Shown piece by piece: positions 1 through 5,088 of a stretch of 5,088 bases of DNA. This stretch comes from Gammaproteobacteria bacterium. GTDB lineage: Bacteria > Pseudomonadota > Gammaproteobacteria > Enterobacterales > Kangiellaceae. The stretch is from the NCBI GenBank assembly GCA_013372875.1, contig JABXIW010000311.1, forward strand, positions 1 through 5,088, given 5' to 3'. The notes under the pieces are model-generated. The model was not told the DNA's origin, did no database searches, and worked only from the letters and a program-made list of their open reading frames with translations. The position numbers and the translations under genes are program-made. Positions within the stretch are counted from its first letter, which is position 1. The number at the start of each line of letters is the position of its first letter.

Positions 1-650
1 ACATTGTGGTGCGCTTCAATAGCGTCACGGAATGCTTGAATGTAGTCTTCTTCAGAAACGTCTTCAGTACCTGTAAACACTGGTAACTGAATTTCCACGA
101 CTTCTACACCAAAGCGGTGTTTTACAACATTCAGCGGAGATGTCGCTGCAATGTGTTCGTGGTGTGTAGTAAGAATCACGTCTCCCGGCTCGAAATGCAG
201 ACCATTAATGATCGAACATAGACCGTCAGTCGTGTTGCGGCTTAAGATGATTTCATCAGCATTTGCGCCAAAACCTGGTGCAATCTCTGCGATCATGTCT
301 GAAACGTAAGGGAACTTACCAAACTTACCTTTCATGTCCCATGGGAACTTCGCCACTAATTTGTTGTTGTCTTCATAGCCTTCAAGAACATGTTTCGGCA
401 TTGAGCCTGTTGTACCAATGTTCATGTAAGTCGTTCGTTTATCCAAAACGAACTGCTTTTGCACTTTACGCCAAAAACGCTTATCGTGCTTTCTACCTAG
501 CCCGCGGCTGCTCCAATCAATTTTCTGTTCTCGAGCTTGTGCTACACCTGAAAAAGCAGAAGCACCAACACCAGCTACAACGGCACCCGTTGCGCCTTTA
601 AGAAAATTACGTCGGCTGCGATTAGTCTGAATAGAATCCTTGTCGCTCAT
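1..650 (-). CDS. Tat-exported class V aminotransferase-fold PLP enzyme, 3' end outside window
   Basis: The first 216 codons of a longer gene are visible; the C-terminus lies beyond the left edge. The protein opens with a textbook twin-arginine signal: SRRNFLK at residues 12-18, then a weakly hydrophobic Ala/Gly/Val stretch (about 19-36) and a likely cleavage site after AQA (37-39). The mature part looks like the class V aminotransferase fold (isopenicillin N epimerase and cysteine desulfurase relatives). It has YMNIGTTGSMP (75-85), the phosphate-contacting LSRNTTDGL (136-144) and GDVILTTHHEHIAATSPL (156-173), whose histidines fit the cofactor-stacking position. The Schiff-base lysine and PLP-binding aspartate would lie outside the window, so activity and substrate cannot be judged. 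The start ATG at 650 has AAGGA 8 nt upstream (659-663). The protein should be folded with cofactor in the cytoplasm and then exported to the periplasm. The gene is divergent from sodC. The family call is fairly sure; the reaction is unknown. Confidence 0.85.
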   Translation of the reverse strand, partial: MSDKDSIQTNRSRRNFLKGATGAVVAGVGASAFSGVAQAREQKIDWSSRGLGRKHDKRFWRKVQKQFVLDKRTTYMNIGTTGSMPKHVLEGYEDNNKLVAKFPWDMKGKFGKFPYVSDMIAEIAPGFGANADEIILSRNTTDGLCSIINGLHFEPGDVILTTHHEHIAATSPLNVVKHRFGVEVVEIQLPVFTGTEDVSEEDYIQAFRDAIEAHHN

Positions 651-1194
651 TTTTTCGATCCTTGTCGGAAATTAGCCATATTATTAATTTTTAAACGCGT
701 AACTATCTGTTACTAAAACATTATTACCTATTCAAACCAGACTTTAATTTTTTACTCTGCTATTAAGTGACTTTAGTTCCACTTTTTTAACTTATTTGAT
801 GACATAAGCAACAGTTTCGCTTCCAACCAATAAACAACTGAATACATATTAAAATATTCATTAAATTGACTATTTTTATGATAAACGCTTAATAATAGTT
901 TTATCTATAAACAAACAGTGAGCTTTGTTATAAATTCATTAAAAATTTAACTTTGTATTAATTAGAAAATTCAGCGTCATATTTGTTCAACTGCGACTAT
1001 TCTTTTTATAACCAAGTAATCTCAATATGTTAAGTTTCATAAAATGGCTTGATGTTTAAATGAACAGTTAATTTTTAGACCATATATAGCGAGATCTAAA
1101 GTAGTTCAAACAAATGTACGGTCTAACTCTTAGCTGCGAGAACAAACCACTTGGATATACGCTCAAATTAATACTTTATAAAGAAGGAAATCGC
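651..1194. other. AT-rich divergent intergenic region
   Basis: This 544-bp gap between the Tat-enzyme gene (leftward) and sodC (rightward) is strikingly AT-rich and has no convincing coding sequence on either strand. It must hold promoters for both genes, but no strong sigma-70 pair stands out. Weak candidates are TATATA at 1083-1088 with TGAACA 16 nt upstream (1061-1066) for sodC, and on the minus strand TTGAAT followed 17 nt later by TAACAG, within roughly 700-740, for the left gene. A 7-bp inverted repeat, TTAGACC (1075-1081) and GGTCTAA (1120-1126), lies in the likely sodC leader or promoter. The 10-mer ATTCATTAAA occurs twice (856-865 and 934-943). Short matches are expected by chance in sequence this AT-rich. 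No RNA gene was recognised. Confidence 0.6.
1184..1189 (+). promoter_or_regulatory. ribosome binding site that sets the sodC start
   Basis: AAGGAA lies 5 nt before the ATG at 1195. The longer in-frame start at 1114 has no comparable site and would put 27 non-signal-like residues ahead of the signal peptide, so 1195 is the better start. Confidence 0.8.
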
Positions 1195-1710
1195 ATGTTA
1201 AAAGGATTGCTGTGCATCTCAGCGGCGGCTGCTTTCGTGATGACACCAAACGCGTTGGCCCAATCAATCACCATGACCGATTTGGGTACTAACCAAGCCG
1301 TCGGTACGGTGGAATTATCAGAGAGTGACTACGGAATTGTATTCACGCCGAATCTGTCAGGAATTCCTGCCGGACTACATGGCTTTCACGTCCACGCTAA
1401 CCCAACCTGTGACAGTGCAGAAAAGGACGGTAAAACCGTAGTAGGTGGCGGTGCGGGCGGCCATTACGACCCAGACAATACTGGCCAACATGGTTTTCCA
1501 TGGACCGATGGCAACCATCTTGGCGATCTGCCAGCGTTGTATGCCGACATGGAAGGAAACGCCAGCCAACCGGTTTTAGCTCCGCGCCTCAAAATGTCTG
1601 ATTTAAAAGGCAGAGCCTTGATGATTCATGCCGGTGGGGACAATCACTCGGATCAACCAGCCAAATTAGGTGGCGGCGGTGCGCGCATTGTGTGTGGCGT
1701 GATCGATTAA
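1195..1710 (+). CDS. sodC: periplasmic Cu/Zn superoxide dismutase SodC
   Basis: The 171-residue precursor should convert superoxide to hydrogen peroxide and oxygen in the periplasm. It has a Sec signal peptide (about 1-22, with cleavage after NALA), so the mature enzyme starts near Gln23. All ligands are present by family alignment: Cu by His65, His67, bridging His90 and His145; Zn by His90, His99, His108 and Asp111. Cys72 and Cys167 are placed for the conserved intrasubunit disulfide. The signature blocks [32 protein letters not shown] and [11 protein letters not shown], followed by a C-terminal [13 protein letters not shown], match group-II bacterial SodC closely. Length is close to the E. 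coli enzyme. Cys7 lies too near the N-terminus to be a lipobox. The gene stands alone: divergent from the Tat enzyme and convergent with the histidine kinase, whose stop lies only 27 nt from the sodC stop. Confidence 0.97.
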   Translation: MLKGLLCISAAAAFVMTPNALAQSITMTDLGTNQAVGTVELSESDYGIVFTPNLSGIPAGLHGFHVHANPTCDSAEKDGKTVVGGGAGGHYDPDNTGQHGFPWTDGNHLGDLPALYADMEGNASQPVLAPRLKMSDLKGRALMIHAGGDNHSDQPAKLGGGGARIVCGVID

Positions 1711-1725
1711 ATCATGATCTGTCTA

Positions 1726-1759
1726 ATTCACACTTCCTCATGCGGCAGGAAGTGTGAAT
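1726..1759. terminator. 13-bp inverted repeat at a convergent gene junction, possible bidirectional terminator
   Basis: The arms ATTCACACTTCCT (1726-1738) and AGGAAGTGTGAAT (1747-1759) are perfectly complementary around an 8-nt loop. The hairpin starts 15 nt after the sodC stop and covers the last codons and stop of the histidine kinase gene on the other strand. Neither strand has a proper T-run after the stem, so it is not a classical intrinsic terminator. It could still pause transcription or protect 3' ends in both directions. Confidence 0.45.
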
Positions 1760-3111
1760 CGTTGTGTATACTGATGCGATGTCGCATCGGTTTCAAGATG
1801 ACTGTGATGCAGCATTAAAATGGACTGGACAATTTTAGTACCAATGCCTAGCGCGCCAGCTTGCGCATTCAGCTCTATTTGGTTGGAAAAAGTAAAACGA
1901 ACTTGAGATGTATTATCGCCCCGTTTTACATCGCAACTCACGGTCGCATCCGACGGACTATGCCGAAGTGCATTTTCCAATAAATTCAATATCAATCGTT
2001 CTAATAACCCCTTATCACCTATCACTTGGATTGGCTCATCTACGGTAATGTTCAACGTCACGCCTTTACGTTGAAACTGACTTTGCATAGTTTCGGCGCA
2101 TTCTGCCATTAGTTGGCTAATATCAATCGGAAGATACTCATAGCTCGGTAGCGGAGCTTCTTGTTTTGCCACATCCAACAGAGCGTGCAATTGCTGGGAG
2201 AGTTTTTCACTGTTGCGAAACGCCACTTCAATGAGCGGATCGGGGTCAGGATGCTGCAAACGCCAAGTTTCCAAATACCCAAGTACACTCGAAAGCGGCG
2301 TTTTTAAATCATGGCTCAGTTGCAAAAGACTTTGGCGGCGATGAGAGGATTGATATTCAAGTTGCAAAAATTGCTGCTGGATGTGTTTTGCCATCAATTG
2401 ATAAGAACGCGCAATCGGCACTAGCTCTGGCACTTGATGAGCAAAATCAGGTTGTAGGCGAAAATCGTGTTCGGCTTGTTTTTGCAGTTGATCGGTCACA
2501 CGTTCAATCGGGTTTAACAAGCTGCGCTTAACCAAGAAATATGAGCCAAAAGCGAAACCTAAAATCGAAATAAGCACTAAACCCGCAAGCGCCAAGTACG
2601 ACGAATCCACTTGAGCGTTGGCAATGGCCGTATGACGAGAGCTTCCGATCACCACGTACAAATAACCAATGGTTGAGCCAAGCTCCTCTATCGCTGCGAC
2701 AGAAAAGACTTTGTGTTCATCACGATTACGCGGGTCATCGCCTAGAATCGGGAAAGGTTCTCCACTGAGAAACTGACGAATAGGAGCCAGATTCACCGCT
2801 CCCATCAATTCCGTCCCTTCTGGCGCAGCGTGCGTAGTAATGTTGCCTTGGCTATCAAGAAAATAGATTTCGAAATCAGGCCCTATCAACATGAGGGTGT
2901 GGAAAATCGACTTGAGCGCTTTGGGATTGTAGTCCGTACCAATCATGAGCGGATTGTCATCCCGCATGTGACTGGCTAGATCTTGATGCAAGCTTTGCTT
3001 GGTACGAAGCTCAATGGTCTCTTTTTGCCAATTGTAAGTCAGCGCAATGGCCGCCATCGCCAAACAAAACCAAACCGTGGTGAATACCACCAAACGAGAT
3101 TTGAAGCTCAT
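1738..3111 (-). CDS. membrane sensor histidine kinase of a two-component system
   Basis: This 457-residue inner-membrane kinase should phosphorylate the response regulator encoded just upstream. In order it has TM1 (about 7-26), a periplasmic sensor region (about 27-170) with a Cache/PDC-like feel (EIYFLDSQGNI at 81-91), TM2 (about 172-194), HAMP (about 195-250), HisKA with SHDLKTPLSSVLGY and phosphoacceptor His267, and a HATPase domain (about 365-455) with an N-box including Asn376 and Asn380. The glycine-rich GALGIGTKIV (419-428) resembles the G2 box, but the usual DxGxG G1 box is not visible: FSNQIELNAQ sits there, and the ATP lid is very short. The ligand is unknown. The start at 3111 has a strong AGGAGG (3119-3124) 7 nt upstream, 24 nt after the regulator's stop, so the pair is an operon. 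The 3' end overlaps the inverted repeat shared with sodC. Confidence 0.93.
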   Translation of the reverse strand: MSFKSRLVVFTTVWFCLAMAAIALTYNWQKETIELRTKQSLHQDLASHMRDDNPLMIGTDYNPKALKSIFHTLMLIGPDFEIYFLDSQGNITTHAAPEGTELMGAVNLAPIRQFLSGEPFPILGDDPRNRDEHKVFSVAAIEELGSTIGYLYVVIGSSRHTAIANAQVDSSYLALAGLVLISILGFAFGSYFLVKRSLLNPIERVTDQLQKQAEHDFRLQPDFAHQVPELVPIARSYQLMAKHIQQQFLQLEYQSSHRRQSLLQLSHDLKTPLSSVLGYLETWRLQHPDPDPLIEVAFRNSEKLSQQLHALLDVAKQEAPLPSYEYLPIDISQLMAECAETMQSQFQRKGVTLNITVDEPIQVIGDKGLLERLILNLLENALRHSPSDATVSCDVKRGDNTSQVRFTFSNQIELNAQAGALGIGTKIVQSILMLHHSHLETDATSHQYTQRFTLPAA

Positions 3112-3135
3112 CCTATCGCCTCCTCACACCGCCCA

Positions 3136-3867
3136 TTATTGGCGCGGCTGAAATTTGTACCCAACACCCCAAACCGTTTGAATAAAATGATGCTCTGAGT
3201 CCGACAACGACAGCTTGCTGCGCAAGCGATTAATGGTGCTACAAACCGTGTGATGATACCCTGCATGATTGGTGTTCCAGACATGATCCAAAAGCTCGTC
3301 CTTACTGTAGACTCGACCGGGACGAGTGGCGAGAAACTGCAGCAAGGTGAACTCGGTTGCCGTAAGAGCGACGTCTTTATCATTGAGCGAAACCTGATGT
3401 AGTTGAGGAATGATCTTCAAGTCACCAAAGTTAAGCGCCTCTTCTTCTGCTCGCTTTGGAGTCGGCTTTTCAGCAACTTGATTAACGCGCCGAAGTACAT
3501 TTCTCACCCGAGCTTGAAACTCTAAAACACTAAACGGCTTTGTAATGTAATCATCGACGTCTGCTTCCAATCCATCCACTTTATCCATCTCACCGTCTCT
3601 TGCAGTCAACACCAAAACCGGCGTCCAATCTTGCCGTTGACGCAAGTGATGGCAAATATCTAAACCATCACCATCGGGTAAACCTCTGTCGAGGATCACC
3701 AAATCAAACGACTGCTGCTGATAAGTATTTCTACCCGCTGCAACGCTGGATTCTCGACTGACTTGATGCCCCTGAAACTTGAGATGCATTTGAACCAGTT
3801 CGGCCAAGTCATCATCGTCTTCAATCAACAATATGTTCGCCACCACGTTGGTTGTGTGCCGTTCCAT
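3136..3867 (-). CDS. OmpR/PhoB-family response regulator
   Basis: This 243-residue DNA-binding regulator is the likely partner of the adjacent kinase. The receiver domain (about 10-125) has the acidic pocket Asp17/Asp18, phosphoacceptor Asp60 in LDRGLPDGDG, Thr88, Tyr107 and Lys110 before Pro-Phe. A linker (about 127-144) leads to a winged helix (about 145-241) with LTATEFTLLQFL, a recognition helix within HHTVCSTINRLRSKL (205-219) and the closing wing WGVGYKF (233-239). Two small departures from consensus are Arg61 after the phosphorylated Asp and EADVDDY where GADDY is usual; neither should abolish function. The ATG at 3867 was chosen because it has a Shine-Dalgarno sequence. An in-frame ATG at 3897 would add ten residues and has none. 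The gene lies first in a two-gene operon with the kinase, behind a 16-bp tandem repeat array that may be its operator. Confidence 0.95.
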   Translation of the reverse strand: MERHTTNVVANILLIEDDDDLAELVQMHLKFQGHQVSRESSVAAGRNTYQQQSFDLVILDRGLPDGDGLDICHHLRQRQDWTPVLVLTARDGEMDKVDGLEADVDDYITKPFSVLEFQARVRNVLRRVNQVAEKPTPKRAEEEALNFGDLKIIPQLHQVSLNDKDVALTATEFTLLQFLATRPGRVYSKDELLDHVWNTNHAGYHHTVCSTINRLRSKLSLSDSEHHFIQTVWGVGYKFQPRQ

Positions 3868-3869
3868 GA

Positions 3870-3879
3870 TCCTTTCCTT
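3870..3879 (-). promoter_or_regulatory. ribosome binding site that sets the response-regulator start
   Basis: On the minus strand AAGGAAAGGA precedes the ATG at 3867. The first AAGGA (3875-3879) is 7 nt from the start codon, a good distance; the second is only 2 nt away. This favours the 243-residue product over the longer reading from 3897. Confidence 0.75.
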
Positions 3880-3927
3880 GTCTGGGAGACGCCTCATTCT
3901 GCAAATGACCGGGACGGAGCCGTATTT

Positions 3928-3991
3928 CTTTCAACAAGGTCAGCTTTCAACAAGGTCAGCTTTCAACAAGGTCAGATTCCCACAAGGTCAA
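3928..3991. repeat. 16-bp tandem repeat array upstream of the response regulator
   Basis: The unit CTTTCAACAAGGTCAG is present three times without a mismatch (3928-3943, 3944-3959, 3960-3975). A fourth unit (3976-3991) matches at 12 of 16 positions and keeps the ACAAGGTCA core. The array lies 61-124 bp upstream of the regulator start. On the minus strand each unit carries TTGAAA. The one at 3945-3950 is 17 nt from AAATAC (3922-3927), which would make a promoter with a very poor -10, as activator-dependent promoters often have. The array may therefore be an operator overlapping the regulator's promoter. The 16-bp period is not the 10-11 bp usual for OmpR-family direct repeats, so a different binder or replication slippage is also possible. 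Confidence 0.85.
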
Positions 3992-4065
3992 AAAGTGCTC
4001 TGGTGGTGGAGTGAGGGATAAAAGCATGAACAAACACTTTTAGGAAAGGATCCGCCACCAGAGCA
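3990..4065 (-). terminator. intrinsic terminator with a large loop, after the spondin genes
   Basis: On the minus strand a 15-nt arm, TGCTCTGGTGGCGGA (4065-4051), pairs with TCCACCACCAGAGCA (4010-3996) with one C/A mismatch, and CTTTTTG follows directly (TTTTT at 3994-3990). The 40-nt loop contains a nested 6-bp stem, TAAAAG with CTTTTA (4019-4024 and 4037-4042). The element begins 7 nt past the stop of the lipoprotein gene. The long GC-rich stem with a T-tract supports termination of the spondin operon. The unusual loop leaves room for a regulated or leaky terminator that lets some transcription reach the two-component genes. Confidence 0.65.
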
Positions 4066-4071
4066 GGTGAG

Positions 4072-4764
4072 TTATTCAACGCGCGTGATCGTGACCTTCG
4101 CTCCAGGATTTAGAAAACGATGGTTTGCCGACAAGGTTGAATCAGCCAGTCCATCATCATGGCTGATGACGCCAGCATGAAACGCGAGCGCATCATTCAT
4201 ATCATTTCGGGTTGAGTTAAACCCTTCTCCGCCACCCGCAGGGCCGGGAATCGTGGCCGCCAATTCGTCATTAAGCTCTGTGCCAGAATCCCACACGTTC
4301 ATGTTCATCTCGTAACTGTCACCCACTGCGAGTGACTTGAGCGATAATCCCGTTTCGCCAACAAAGGCATCATTAGTGTTCACGAGCATCGAAGCCAGCG
4401 ACAAATAACCATAACGATGAGGATTGACCGTGATGGTGACTTCGTCCGATGCGCCCGGCAGCAATAAACCGTTGCCAGAGAGACCTTGGTAGACGTTGTC
4501 GTCACTGTTCATCAGAGCAATCAGCTCGGCATTGCTGCCGCCCTCAGCTAAGTGTTCTAACTCAACCGACGCACTTTGACCAATTTCGAATAGCTGAAAA
4601 TCGCTATTGTGCGTCAGTACCGCCAGTGGAGACATCGGTTGATTCGCCGTTAAGTTCTCGACATTCACCGTATATCGGTATGACTTCGCAACATTGTTAT
4701 CATCATTCGGACAACCCGCAAGCACTCCGACAGAGGCCGCTACCAGTAAGATTTTGTATTTCAT
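4072..4764 (-). CDS. spondin-domain lipoprotein
   Basis: The 230-residue protein starts with a lipoprotein signal: a hydrophobic stretch and the lipobox LAGC, placing the lipidated cysteine at 18. The mature part looks like a bacterial Spondin_N-type protein. It has an N-terminal strand block YTVNVENLTANQPMSPLAVL (31-50), the adjoining FQLFEIGQSAS (56-66) and LAEGG (72-76), the block NTNDAFVG (129-136), the acidic WDSGTELNDE (158-167) and a C-terminal HRFLNPGAKVTITRVE (215-230). In animal F-spondin the related domain is a beta-sandwich at the cell surface that binds calcium; the WDSGTE acidic cluster fits a metal site by analogy only. The bacterial role is unknown; adhesion or surface-matrix binding is a guess. 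Proline follows the lipidated cysteine, so which membrane retains the protein is uncertain. It lies 9 nt after a paralogous gene and upstream of a terminator. Confidence 0.85.
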   Translation of the reverse strand: MKYKILLVAASVGVLAGCPNDDNNVAKSYRYTVNVENLTANQPMSPLAVLTHNSDFQLFEIGQSASVELEHLAEGGSNAELIALMNSDDNVYQGLSGNGLLLPGASDEVTITVNPHRYGYLSLASMLVNTNDAFVGETGLSLKSLAVGDSYEMNMNVWDSGTELNDELAATIPGPAGGGEGFNSTRNDMNDALAFHAGVISHDDGLADSTLSANHRFLNPGAKVTITRVE

Positions 4765-4773
4765 ACCTCCTCC
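4765..4773 (-). promoter_or_regulatory. Shine-Dalgarno sequence filling the whole gap between the two spondin genes
   Basis: The sequence between the stop of the upstream gene and the next ATG is exactly GGAGGAGGT, a purine-rich double site. Ribosomes ending the first gene would sit on it, so translational coupling of the two spondin proteins is likely. Confidence 0.8.
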
Positions 4774-5088
4774 TTACTTCACAACAATTGTGATGGTTGC
4801 GACTGGGTTTAACCAACGATGATGACTGCTATCGAGATCACTCTTGCCACCAGCCGGATCGCTGTCACCCAAATTACCCGGATGAATGTGAACCTTGTCG
4901 TTGCTCACCGCCGTTTCTACGCCAGTACCACCGCTACCGAAGGTAATAAAAGGAGGATTAGGAATGCTGGACGCTAACTCGTCGTTCGCTTCGGTGCCCG
5001 CGTCATAGCTGTTCAAGGTCGCTTTGTAAGTGCCCGCTTCGGTTGGAATTTTCCAGCTATCTAAGCCGACAAAACCATCGTTGGTTGG
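4774..5088 (-). CDS. second spondin-domain protein, 5' part outside window
   Basis: The last 104 codons are visible and the reading frame is open to the right edge, so the true start is outside. The fragment is a clear paralogue of the lipoprotein gene that follows it. TNDGFVG matches TNDAFVG, YDAGTEANDELASSIPNP matches WDSGTELNDELAATIPGP, and HHRWLNPVATITIVV matches NHRFLNPGAKVTITRV. YDAGTEANDE recalls the acidic DAGT motif of eukaryotic F-spondin domains and may be a cation site. Between the motifs the two proteins diverge, which suggests an old duplication with different ligands rather than a recent copy. This one has an extra histidine pair in VHIHPGN. A signal peptide would lie outside the window. 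It is the first-transcribed member of the visible pair and is probably exported. The function is unknown. Confidence 0.82.
   Translation of the reverse strand, partial: PTNDGFVGLDSWKIPTEAGTYKATLNSYDAGTEANDELASSIPNPPFITFGSGGTGVETAVSNDKVHIHPGNLGDSDPAGGKSDLDSSHHRWLNPVATITIVVK

Noticed and set aside
263..601. Plus-strand ORF of 112 codons
   Set aside because: It is antisense to the Tat-enzyme gene, which has clear signal and fold motifs. The Cys- and Leu-rich translation is typical of a shadow frame.
791..808. CTTAT/ATAAG inverted repeat as an operator
   Set aside because: The 5-bp arms are too short to stand out in such AT-rich sequence, and they match no known operator that I could recognise.
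1114..1194. Longer N-terminus for sodC starting at 1114
   Set aside because: There is no Shine-Dalgarno sequence before 1114, and the extra 27 residues do not look like part of a signal peptide. The start at 1195 has a good site and begins a proper Sec signal.
3868..3897. Ten-residue N-terminal extension of the response regulator from the ATG at 3897
   Set aside because: No ribosome binding site precedes it, whereas the ATG at 3867 has AAGGA at good spacing and begins close to the receiver domain as usual.
3763..4021. Plus-strand ORFs across the response-regulator start and the repeat array
   Set aside because: They are antisense to a solid gene, their composition follows the repeats, and no start signals or recognisable domains are seen.
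3923..4031. Small minus-strand ORF of 23 codons starting in the terminator loop (MLLSLTPPPEHF...)
   Set aside because: It has no clear Shine-Dalgarno sequence, runs through the terminator stem and the repeats, and resembles no known protein. It is probably chance.
3996..4065. The 15-bp inverted repeat as the ends of a small mobile element
   Set aside because: Only 40 nt lie between the arms and no target duplication is seen. The T-run after the stem and its position after a stop codon fit a terminator better.

Overview
The window looks like a chromosomal segment from a gammaproteobacterium, most likely a marine Vibrio or a close relative. This rests on the style of the proteins (a group-II periplasmic SodC, a spondin-domain lipoprotein, a Vibrio-like two-component pair), moderate-GC coding sequence, and a very AT-rich intergenic region. 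The assignment comes from reading alone; no search was run.

Layout from left to right: (1) 1-650, minus strand, the N-terminal part of a Tat-exported class V aminotransferase-fold PLP enzyme whose 3' end lies outside the window. (2) 651-1194, a 544-bp AT-rich divergent intergenic region. (3) 1195-1710, plus strand, sodC, a periplasmic Cu/Zn superoxide dismutase with all metal ligands visible. (4) 1726-1759, a perfect 13-bp inverted repeat at the convergence point of sodC and the next gene. (5) 1738-3111 and 3136-3867, minus strand, a sensor histidine kinase preceded in its operon by an OmpR/PhoB-type response regulator. (6) 3868-4071, an intergenic region holding three perfect copies and one degenerate copy of a 16-bp tandem repeat, next to a large-loop intrinsic terminator. 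(7) 4072-4764 and 4774-5088, minus strand, two tandem paralogous spondin-domain genes. The first-transcribed one is cut by the right window edge.

The right two thirds reads as one functional neighbourhood. The spondin-domain genes form a tightly coupled pair (9-nt gap consisting of a Shine-Dalgarno sequence) that ends at a terminator. The regulator and kinase follow in the same direction behind the repeat array. A reasonable inference is that the kinase senses an envelope or surface condition and that its regulator controls itself and/or the spondin proteins, with the repeat array as a candidate operator. Nothing in the sequence proves that link. The left third carries two further exported proteins, SodC and the Tat substrate, transcribed divergently. 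No tRNA, rRNA, CRISPR array or insertion sequence was recognised.
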